DNA from: Channa striata
Lineage: Eukaryota > Chordata > Actinopteri > Anabantiformes > Channidae
Direction: 5' to 3'
Length of the DNA stretch: 64,000 nucleotides
Assembly (NCBI GenBank): GCA_033026295.1
Contig: CM065172.1
Coordinates: 12,755,665 to 12,819,664, forward strand
The notes under the pieces are model-generated. The model was not told the DNA's origin. It did not search any database and was given only the letters and a program-made list of their open reading frames with translations. Both the position numbers and the translations under genes were made by a program. Below, piece after piece: positions 1 through 12,200 of this stretch; the stretch's first letter is position 1, and every line of letters begins with the position of its first letter.

Positions 1-118
1 CACAAAAACTGAGCCCGTCCTACAACCTGGAGATCGGGTTAGAATCTGAGATTTGTCGCACTCAGAAAGTGTTTTTTAAAGAAATGTGAGATGGAAAATA
101 AGATTTTCTGTTTCATAG

Positions 119-229
119 GTGGCGCTGGTGTATCCCAACAGTGACCCTGGCATGTTCTGGGTGGCTTTCTATGGCTGTCTATTGGCTGAGGTCATCCCTG
201 TGCCCATTGAGGTCCCACTGTCACGACAG
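119..229 (+). CDS. dip2b: dip2b exon a (first in window)
   Basis: Acceptor CATAG, donor GTAAAT; 37 codons, phase 0 at both ends. Encodes VALVYPNSDPGMFWVAFYGC and the following segment of the first adenylate-forming domain. The preceding exon is outside the window. Confidence 0.9.
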
Positions 230-3200
230 GTAAATATGTCAATTTTGTGTTGTAATAGCTGAGAAGTAGTGATAACAAAAAACAATTGTGCAATTAGAGC
301 AATGGAAGCAAACCCGTAATACTTCTGTCAGCTCTGAAATTTATGCTTGATCACTCGCCACCTTCTACACTGGCTGCTACACTTTTAGTAGTCTCAGGTA
401 TCATAATCATAAAAGGGCCAGTTGTAACTGAGAGGCAGTTTTATAAAAGCACTAAGCTATTTATGGCTTGTTTTATTATTCCAATTATCCCTGATTATAT
501 TTTGTACAGTATATAATCTATATATACTGTATATATACTCTAATCTATATATATCTCTCACGTGACCCCATAAATACATGAATTTGTAATACGGCCAAAT
601 TTATGTCAGCTGAAGTGCATGCATGTCTTTAAATTGTCACAGTTTTACGTACTAGCCTCTCCATGTGTGTCACAAGTCTTCTGATACTTGTCTCCCTATA
701 GGATGCAGGCAGCCAGCAGATTGGCTTCCTGTTAGGCAGCTGTGGTGTCAGTCTGGCACTGACCAGTGAGGTGTGCCTCAAAGGGCTCCCCAAGACTCCA
801 AATGGAGAGATCATCCAGTTCAAAGGTCAGCCAATGCTTCTGGTTCAGCAGGAGCTGTCTCTGTTGTGTGTGGGAGTAATAGATGGACTAATTAAAAGCA
901 ACACTGTATATTACATGAAGTTCGCTGAGGGGCGGACGACTTTGTAGTACATCTTTTAGCGTTCAAATTTGCTCTTAGAGCCAAGAGTTTTTTCAGTGAA
1001 CACTGTCAATCTAGGTCAGCTCCATATCAGTGTAACCTAGCACACATTTTTTCCTTGTCAGCTAAAGCCTTTGTGATTCCTTGTTGTCTTGTGATCATGC
1101 TTCCCAGGATGGCCAAGGATGAAATGGGTAGTGACAGACACAAAGTACCTGACCAAACCATCCAAAGACTGGCAGCCTCACATCCCCACCGCCAACACAG
1201 ACACAGCTTACATAGAGGTACTCTTCAAAACATCAAGTATTTAAGGATCTGTAGTATTTATATTTTGGTTATTAGTTGAATTTTTTACATTACCGAAACC
1301 TATTTAAATCTTATTTCAAGTTATTTAAACCTGACTGCTCTGACTTATTAAAATTTTTTGACTTACAAATAGCTAATATGTTGCCATGTCTGTCCTAAAA
1401 CTAAAAAAATCATACATTAAAATTTAACTAAATATAATTTCTTTTTAAGATTCACTATAAGACAGATTCTATACTTTTACTACGTGATTCTGGGTTGCTT
1501 ATGCTCTCATTTAACTTTGATGTTTGTGTGTCCATCTGTCCTACTAAAGTACAAAGCAAGTAAGGAAGGAACAGTGATGGGAGTGGCTGTGTCAAAGATT
1601 TCCATGCTGACCCACTGTCAAGCCCTGACCCAGGCCTGTAACTACTGTGAAGGTCAGATCTTAGTCCCTTATTTAGATTACACACATTGACCTGTTGATT
1701 GAATATACATTCACTCATGTATTTTTATATTTTCTGTCTTAGGGGAGACACTAGTCAATGTGTTGGACTGCAAGAAGGATATGGGCTTGTGGCATGGTGT
1801 CTTAACAGTGAGACTATATGCAACAATTTATACTGTTTATTAAGTTAAAGTTTTTTAAATTAGTTTCAAGCAATGTAATCTAAATGTTAAGTCATGCCAA
1901 CTTGACTTTGGACTTTCCCGGCCTCTGTGGTGGATGTGTGCAGTGAGTGGTCTTAAACATTTAGGATGGATGATAGGTCAGCTTGAAAATGTGAGACAGA
2001 AGGCCCTTTTCTACATGCACTGGAAGTCCAGTTGACATGACTTTAACCTTTATATAACCAAACCTGGATGACAAAATACAATGTGTGTGTGCGCTTTTTT
2101 TCTTTCAGAGTGTCATGAACAGAATTCATACCATCACAGTGCCATATGCTGTCATGAAAGCCTGTCCCATGTCCTGGGTGCAGAGGGTCCACATCCATAA
2201 AGGTTTATCCAATATCCACGCTTACTTTTATATTCCACATGTGTTTGGTTAAAGTATGTTATTGTGTGTAATGGTATGGTATGACATGTATTTAACTGGT
2301 AGATGTATATGTTTAAAATTAATTTTGTATCGAGTGATTAAAGTAGCCACATAAATATATATATAATATCTGCCTTATCCTTTTATAGCACGCGTGGCCT
2401 TGGTGAAGTGCCGTGACCTCCACTGGGCTATGATGGCACACAAAGACCAGAGAGACATCAACTTGTCCTCTATACGTATGCTTATTGTGGCAGATGGAGC
2501 AAACCCATGTGAGTCCCTTCACTGAAGATGTACTTTTTACATTTGTTTAGTTTAGCTGGGACTTTTAAATATTTCTATCCTGTGTTGCTTTTAATCTGTA
2601 TTTGTTTTTTTGTTTTTTTATCAGGGTCTGTTTCGTCATGTGATGCTTTCCTAAATATTTTCCAATCTCATGGTTTGAAGCCTGAGGTCATTTGTCCATG
2701 TGCCACCTCACCCGAGGCTCTGACTGTGGCCATACGCAGGTACCACATCTGTATAAACTATATATAATGTGTCCTAAAATTTAGTTTTAGGAATTTTAAA
2801 ATTGCTTTAGTTTTTTCATTGTTTATAATCATTTTATGTCTAACTACCTGACTAGGAGACGGAACAAAAAGAGATAAACCAAGAGACTTGTGGTTTTGAC
2901 ACCATTATTTTACTGTCTTAACTTCTGTGCACAGTCACAGTCAGCTACAAAGTCACAATGTCTGGTAAATACTAAATATTTCTTAGATCAGGTTACCTAT
3001 AAGAAATGATTCCATTACTTTAACTGTAACTTAATTGATTCATATAGGCTATTTTGAAAGGAATATCATATTTTTTAACATTTTTAATCGTGTGACTTAC
3101 TTTTTTTTACTTCTGTGTGAACTTACTGTTCAAGATAGAGCCACTTGTAAATTTCTAGAACCATCAAGTCTGTTTTTTTCTTTTTGCTTTACAACACAAC

Positions 3201-6200
3201 TTCTCTATTTTAACTGCAAGTTGTTCTGTCATCTGTAGCAGAGCAAAAATATACAATGTATAAAAATACCCTAACAAAGTGTAACTCATAGATATATTTA
3301 AAATAAACAGTTAAAGGAAATGGTTAAATACATACTTCTGCAGGCCCGGGGCACGAGGAGCTCCACTACCAGCCAGGGCAATCTTGTCCATGGGTGGGCT
3401 CAGCCATGGTGTGATCAGGGTGAACACAGAAGACAAGAACTCTGCTCTCACTGTTCAGGATGTGGGCCACATAATGCCTGGAGGTTAGCTTTTACAGTTG
3501 TTTCAGTTGACACTGCAGATGTGTAGCAGCTGCTATGTTTACTGAGCATTACTTCATTTTTATGACATTAGATTACAGGTCATTAAACCTGCCTAATGTT
3601 AATGTTCTGACCTGTTTCGTGTGTTTCAGCACTGATGTGCATTGTGAAACCAGATGGGCCACCTCAGCTGTGTAAAACAGATGAGATAGGAGAGATTGTG
3701 ATCAACTCTCGGGCGGGAGGAACCATGTACTACGGTCTGCCTGGCGTCACCAAGAACACATTTGAGGTCACTAATACATACTTGATCTATTCCTACCAAA
3801 AGTTTTTTTAATTGTGGAGCAGGATATAAAATATGCATCATGCTGTGGTTGTGAGATAAATATCTGGTATGAAACAACAAATCATGTTTAAAGCAACATG
3901 AATAGTAACATCCCTACTTAAGTGTAAACATTTGAAAATAAATGTTGACACAGCCTGTCCAGGTTGTCCCCTAGTTCTTGCCTATTAGTCCACCCTGCTC
4001 AAAAATTAGCTGATTCAGAAAATGGATGGATGGATGGATGGGAAAGGACACTGATTTAAATGCTCCAGTAGATGGAGCTACAGACAACATGCAATGGTTG
4101 GATGGTATTTATTCTCATTTTCCTGATCTTTGATGACATCCAACACAATCTTAATTTGTAGGTGATCCCTGTCAACCAAGCTGGTGCTCCAATTGGAGAA
4201 GTTCCCTTTACTCGGACTGGTCTGCTTGGATTTGTAGGACCGGTAAGACACACCTAGAAAGAAATGAGATTTAAAAGTTAAAATAAGATAACTTTCTTGC
4301 TAAGTTAAGTCTGTCTCCACAGGGCAGCTTGGTGTTTGTTGTGGGAAAGATAGAAGGGCTGCTGACGGTGAGCAGGCGGCGTCACAACGCAGACGACCTG
4401 GTGGCCACTGCGCTTGCAGTGGAACCCGTCAAAACAGTTTACAGGGGAAGGTGAGACTGTGACTGCATTTCATATGCAATCAAGTAACGGCTAATGTGAT
4501 AAGGACATTGTTATATCTCAGTCAGTAGAAGTGTACCCCACAGTTAGATGGTGTGCTCAGTTGTTTTTTAATTTCCCCCTTTTGTAAAATTAAACAGTAT
4601 AAATTGAACAAAATGGCATGTATATGTCAAAAAATAAATGTACTTGATAACTGTAGGCCTTTTTTGTTTGTTTCCTACCATTCTTAAATTGGTATGCCCA
4701 TAAAATTTTAGGTCTTTTAAGTCTGTTAAAGTTTTACCTTTGTTGAAGCTGCAGAAACCCTGCTCTGCTCTCTTTAACTTTGCATGTTGCATGTCTATAT
4801 TCATGCTCCCTTTCTGTTGTCATACATGCAGGATTGCTGTGTTCTCAGTGACAGTGTTTTATGATGAGAGAATAGTGATTGTGGCAGAGCAGAGGCCAGA
4901 TGCCACTGAGGAGGACAGCTTCCAGTGGATGAGTCGAGTACTGCAGGTAAATCATTCCCATCGTTCTCATGCCCCAATTATCACCCCATTGATTTTCTCT
5001 CTCCTATTTATGCCTTTAATTATGTTTAAATGAGTTGTATGTGTTAAGTGCCTTGTTCTCACTGAGGCTCACAAATACAGTCTCTTCTTGGAAAGAAATA
5101 TTTTGATATTGTTCAACTGTATTTATGTTGCATTCATGAGAATACATTACATATTTCCCCAATAGGCCATCGACAGTATCCATCAGGTTGGCCTGTACTG
5201 CCTCGCGCTTGTCCCAGCCAACACCCTCCCAAAGACGCCACTCGGAGGCATCCACATTTGTGAGACCAAGCAGAACTTTTTGGAAGGAAACCTGCATCCC
5301 TGTAATATCCTCATGTGCCCTCACACCTGTGTTACAAACATGCCCAAACCACGACAGAAACAGCCAGGTAGGCCACTGTAGACTCTGTCTACTTGTGAGT
5401 AACATAACAGCAAGAAGAAACTCATTATTTTATTAAATTACAGTCAAAACCTTTACAATAAACACATCCAAAGCTCTGGACTTTTGCCCCATGTTTCATT
5501 TTAAAAAATGTATTAATGTACCAATAAGTCTGATTGTTGATCAGTTTATGTTTCTGATTTGTCAAGTTGATGTCGGTCCAGCTTCTATGCTGGTTGGCAA
5601 CTTGGTGGCAGGGAAACGGATCGCTCAGGCTACAGGGAGAGAGCTGGGTGTGGTGGAGGACCAGGATCTAATCAGAAAGGTAACCGCAAACCAACATACT
5701 TTGACCGCACCAACCCTAGAATAGTTTTCAGATGCTGAATAATAGATTTAGCATCTTAAGACCCAGCGCTGGGAAAATTCGCCACCGATTACTAATGACT
5801 TTTTCAAAGATGTAATTTGTAAGACTTGGAGTAGTTATACTTTACTATTATTTCAAAAAGACATTTATGATTGAGTAATTGTTAAATCAATTTATCAAGT
5901 AAACATATAAAACAGAAGGGCTTCAGCTTCTTTGATACAAAATTTTGTATATATTATAAACTGAATGACTTTGAATTTTGGACTGTTAGTTGAACAAATT
6001 GACATATTTAATGGGATAACTTGCTGCAGGAAATTGTGATTAGTATTTGAATCAGTTATTTGATGTTTTATATACCAATCAATCACTGCATAAACCAAAA
6101 TAATCATTAAATAAACTGATTACAGAAGATTGTTTATAGAAAATACACATTTTGAGTTAACCTGTAGTCTAAACTGAAATTGCTCTGAATGGATGCTGAT

Positions 6201-9200
6201 GTCTTCTTAAATCTCTGTTGTTCTGCCTTTAATTTTGCTTGGGTTGGGCTTTAGCTCTGTATGTGGCCCAACATGATGGTAAGGCTCTAGTCTGGCCCCC
6301 AATTGTGTTTGTTTCTGCACCTTCTGTCAGCCAGATATGCTTTTATGACCATGGCAGCCAAATGGCCACCAGCAACAGCTTTGGTCTGATGCACAGAGAT
6401 GGCTGTCCAGGCTGGCTCCTTGGCCAGCAGGGGTCCACACACCCAAAAAAATAGAATACATTAAAGTGAACTAAAATTACCTTCTTCATTTATCTGTAGC
6501 CCATAACAGATTGTCTCTGCCCTTACCTTTTTAAAATGGGGTTGACCAGCAGCCTAGTAATTTTGCCAAACCAAAAGTTTAGCAGATGTTCATTTACTGT
6601 AAGTAAATGCAGTGTGAAAGTTCAGACTTATTAGGCTTTAAGGGGGTAATGCAGATGTACTATAAAACATTTCTTAGCTCCTAGCACGTGTAACACATGC
6701 AAACCATGTGATCATATACTGTGTGCACCTCTGCTCGCTGTGTTCATTGTTATGCTTCCCTTGTCTAGCATGGCTTGATGGTGGTAGGGGCAGCCAGTCC
6801 GCATGATGTGGCTCCTGAATCACTGTTGACCAGAGCACAACCTGTCTGAGTGAGATAGTGGGTGGCACAATGGAGAGGTCCAGCTAGTGGCTCTAATATG
6901 GGCAAATATAACACTGCTGTTTTTATTTACTTATTTTTTTGTGCTGCCTAATGCTCACCTGGCTTCTACCTTTTAAAGGACTTCTTTTCTCTCACGCCCT
7001 GTCTGTCTCCTGTCTTGTGCATTGGGTAAAAACTCATCTTATTGACACTACTGATCAGGAGGTTAATAATGGATTTGTTATGTATTTAATTGAAATAAAA
7101 GCCAGTGAAAAAGTTATTTACGAAGTAGCACAGTGAGACTTTAATCAGTTGTGGAAACTTTTTCTCAAAAGCCATCAAGACCCTATGTTGGAAAGCTATA
7201 GCTTGTTAGTTTGTGAAAGTACCTCCAATTCACCTTCCTACCAGGTGCATATGGTGCCAGCTTGAACCCTGCACTTGGTAACTTGGTAACTTGTTGTTTT
7301 GTGCTTGTCTGTCTCTGTTTGAGAGATCAAAATGTCACAGAATATTGTCAAGAAACCTTAAAATGTTTTGTCTCCTTTTCCCCTCCAAAGTTTGTTTGAA
7401 TGTAAAACCAATGTATCTGTTGTCATTGAGAGAATTGTTTATTTGGGCTGTTGGTTGGTTGATATTATTGGTTGATTATATGGCTTATTATTTGTCACCT
7501 GCAAAGCTTTGTTGGATTTTTAATTCTGTTACCTGATAATGATTGTATTAAAACGATTGTCCTGTTCTGTAATTTACACCTTCCTCTTGGTGCCCTTTCA
7601 GCACCAGTTCTTGTCTGAGGCCCTGCAATGGAGAGCCCAAACCGACCCAGACCATGTTCTATACGTGCTGCTTAATGCCAAGGTAAATCACTTGATAGTA
7701 AGACTCAGTGCTGACACAAATAAAGCAGTTGTCTGATTGGTTCTATATTACTCATGGTGATCCATTTTGTTGGGTGTATGTTCAGCTGAACTTCCTGTGT
7801 TTTTGCACTAGGGGGTGGCAGTGTGCACAGCTACTTGTGCTCAGCTGCACAAGAGAGCAGAGAAAATCACAGCCACCTTAATGGAGAGAGGAGGCCTCAA
7901 CACAGGAGACAATGTGGTACTGCTTTATCCCCCAGGTATACACTTGCATACACCCATCCCCCCAATAATCATATTTCTCAAATTTTATATAGAGTGAAAA
8001 GAAAGAACTGTCCAATTTGCCTGTATTTTGGTTTACAAGCTCTCTGTCTGTCTCTGACGTCTGCAGGTATCGACTTGATAGCTGCCTTCTACGGCTGTCT
8101 CTATGCAGGGGTTATCCCTGTAACTGTGAGGCCGCCTCACCCACAGAACCTGGCTGCTACCCTTCCAACTGTCCGCATGATTATCGATGTAAGTGAAAAA
8201 ACAAAAGAAAAAAAAGGATTACCAGTTCATGAAGGGCTTGTACAGTTATTCATGTCAGTAACTAGGACAGTTATTGCATTTATTCCAGCCTTAGTGGTGT
8301 TGTGCACACAAAACACAAAGTAAACCTGTTTTATTTTACTTTCCCCTATCTTTAATTTTGTTAAGCTGAAAAAGTAAAATAAAAATTCACCATTATATCT
8401 TACATTATATTTTATAAGATGTAACTTTAACAAAACAATACTTTCATATGTCAGTATTACATCTCTTTACAGTACAAAAATACTAAATGTATCATAAATC
8501 AGTCGGGTACAGCAATAAAACCACCAGATGGTGGTTATTGTGGTGGACCTATGGAAGAAAATATAATGCTGGGCATGATCGACAGGTGTGAGGATACATT
8601 GTACATCGCAACTTGCTGTAAATAGGACTGTGTGGGCTAGAACAGTGAGAGGCTCCATGCAAAGTAACTGTAAACCACCCAGACTCAGTTCATTTGACAC
8701 TGACCCTGTGACAGATTCTCGCTTTCCCTGAGTGAAAGGAAATTTTTGGATAGTTTTTATCCTTGAAAAAGACTTCAGTATATGTTTGCTGTGTGTTGTA
8801 GGTGAGCAAAGCAGCATGCATCCTCACCACCCAGCCTCTAATGAGGATCCTCAGGTCCAGGGAGGCTGCCGCCAGTGTCAACGTGAAGACATGGCCCACA
8901 ATCATTGATACAGGTAACTGCTTCTCTTGAGATTTGTTTGAATTAAAACTTTAGAGGCTTTGGGCATTATATGGAGATGCTAAAACCTATTTTTATACAC
9001 ATGGCTTGTGTATTTTACTGTGCTTTGTGGATGCATTTACAGTAGCTCAAAAATTAGCTAATAATTGTGGAACTGAAAAAGGTGTTTGCCGTTCACCACC
9101 TAACCTCACTGTGGACATGTGAAGAAGAGACCTATAAATACACCTAGTAAACCTTTAACCGTTTCTTAAAATAATAGTTGTACATTAACAGTGATGCTAA

Positions 9201-12200
9201 ATGTAACAAAGATATTTTAAAGAAGTTTTGACGATTAGTTAATCTATCGGCCCACTCAACACAAACACTGAAAAGTTATCACAAACACTGTTTTCCAAAA
9301 GTTATCAGGTTCCAGGTAATCAGCAGAGAGTCTCATTGCGGCCCTCGAGGCTCTCCTGTTGTAGCTCATTCTCAGTAGCAAACAGTTGCACTGACATTAA
9401 GACAGTGAAAGTTTTTGATTAAGTTTGTCAAGTGTGAAAATAACAAAAATGGGCTTCACTCTCCTCCTAGATGATCTCCCCAGAAAGCGGCCACCACACA
9501 TTTACAAACCCCCTACGGCTGAAATGCTGGCCTATTTGGACTTCAGTGTGTCCACTACTGGCATGTTGACTGGAGTCAAGGTATTGCATCTCATCACATC
9601 TATATACAACGATCAAGCATAGACTTATGAACACCTGTGCAATTTAAAGCAATTCAGTAAAGTTGCTCTGCCATGAAATTTCCTTTTATAAGGATATAAT
9701 TTCTCAGTTTAAGGTTGAAACTGACAGAAAGGTAATAATTCTACCATGTGTTTATTATTGGGGTCAAAGTGGGCAGAGGGAGTCGTACTGGAGGGCATTA
9801 TTAAAGAGGACACCTCATTCCTTTTTAAATTTCAATCATAACATTGTGATAGTAGAATTCATGGCAGAGCCACTTTATTGGATTGCATTAAAGTAGTAGT
9901 CTTTTGGATGACAGTCATGGTTTAATAAACGGTTTCACATTTGTGATGTCGAAAGGTCAGTTTAGTAGCTAAATCTTAAAATTTTATTGAATTTGTATTT
10001 TTTTTGTATTTAGAATTTGTTTTTATGTGGGAAAAGGGATTTCAAGAATGTATTCTCAACGTTTTATGTAAAAACATTCCAGCAGAATCATGCAGGAAAG
10101 TTTTTTAATTTTTAAATATTTTTAAAGGGGACCTTTTGTGCAAATCAGTGAAAATTCAACAAGTTGAATCTCCTTTGTTAACTTTCAATTATATGCTAGA
10201 TGTCTAAATGTTTGTGCCATCATTATGTGTTACTAGTAACATGAAGATAATAGAACTTGAGTGTTATTTATTCACGGCACTGTTTGAATTTCCGTTCCAT
10301 TATGAGTTTAGTGACACCTGACACAATTGTAACATTTAATTTACATTTCTCGTCAGATGTCTCATGCTGCAGTGAGTACTCTGTGCCGCTCCATTAAGCT
10401 GCAGTGTGAGCTCTACTCATCACGCCAAATAGCCATCTGTCTGGACCCATATTGTGGCCTGGGCTTTGTACTGTGGTGCCTCTCCAGGTAACACACACGC
10501 ACAATCTAATACAGTTGTAACCTGAAAGTGTGGCAGGGTTGTTGTAGTGAGTTCTTTTTTTTGCTGCAGTGTTTACTCAGGTCACCAGTCCATTCTCATC
10601 CCTCCTTTGGAGCTGGAGAGTTCGCTGCCTCTGTGGCTGAGCATGCTCAGTCAGTACAAGATCAGAGACACCTTCTGCTCCTACTCTGTCATGGAGCTCT
10701 GCACCAAAGGCCTGGGCACCCAGACAGAAATGCTGAAGGTCAGAATCACTCTCACATGGCCTGCCACGCGTTGTTGTCCTTTACAATTCCTGCTTTGTCA
10801 TTTCTGTTATCATTCTGATAACTGAAAAATGTAAAATTAATATCTCACAAGAAACTTTATTAACTTAAAATTATACTTTTTAAAAACATAGTTAGGCCAT
10901 CACCATAGCCAGTAAGAGCAGTGTCCTTGTCAATATTTTGCATTTTAGAATGTAATCAAAGGATATGAGAGAATGCATACAGAAAGTAAACATTGCCAGA
11001 ATTTGGAGGCAATTTAGAATTTAAGCTACAGTGGATAGTCAACTTACAGATACATACATTAGTCTATTTTTTGAATAAACGTTACCTTTTTACAGAATAG
11101 TCTATTTTAAAGTAATAACTCTGGTTCATATAGTTCTTTATGGTTTCTTATTCTGTTGCTGGTTCAATTCATTTTCAATAAAAATACCTACTAATGCTGG
11201 GTGAATGTTGGTGTCGAGCTACATCTACCCTTACATGTTAAAAGCACGATAACCTTTGAATAACCAAGCGTATCTCCAGGCGCGGGGTCTGAATCTGTCG
11301 TGCGTGCGGAGCTGCGTGGTGATAGCAGAAGAGCGGCCTCGTCTTGCTCTCACGCAGTCCTTCTCCAAGCTCTTCAAAGACCTTGGCCTTTCGCCACGAG
11401 CCGTCAGCACTGCCTTTGGCTCCAGGGTCAACCTGGCCATCTGCCTGCAGGTAGGTTTCATATGAATGCACCTATATTATTGTGAGTTCACGATGTATAT
11501 TTATCTTTTCCGTAATTCATTATCTTCTTATTTCTACTAGCTTTAACTGTTAAACTTCAGTTACTTTTGTGTAATTAATCTTCCCACACACATTTTTTTT
11601 AATTTGACAATTAGTTTAATGCTAGACTTTACAGAATGCTCTCAATAGGCCAAAAAGTTTCAGTTTCAGGGTGTGTATTTTCCTTCTCTGTATTCTCAGG
11701 GCACTTCTGGGCCAGACCCCTCAACTGTCTACGTTGATATGAAGTCTCTGCGTCATGACAGGTGAGAATGTATAGTCCTGCAACCTGTAAAAAGCCAACT
11801 GCAATGTCCACATAATGCGAAATGTCCCAACAAACGCTGTGAGTTGATCAGATTAAACAGAATGACTGACAGGCCATCATTTGCCTTTACTCATCAGGGT
11901 GAGGCTGGTGGAGCGTGGAGCGCCACAGAGTCTTCCACTCATGGAGTCAGGAACAGTAAGTATTGATTTTGTGGCTTATAAAAGTGTTTTGTTTGATGGT
12001 CAAACTGGCCACAGACTCCAAGAGGTAATTTGAGTGTTATTGTTGCTAAAAGCTAAAGTCTCTGTTGTTATGTTCTAAGATCCTACCAGGAGTGAGGGTC
12101 ATCATAGTCAACCCAGAGACCAGAGGCCCACTGGGAGACTCACATCTTGGGGAGGTGAGTGGGCATCTTGAGATTCTTTAAGGTACTATAGTGAGAAATA

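Noticed and set aside
5016..5405. 129-codon open frame on the - strand
   Set aside because: Antisense to dip2b exon n; no independent support.
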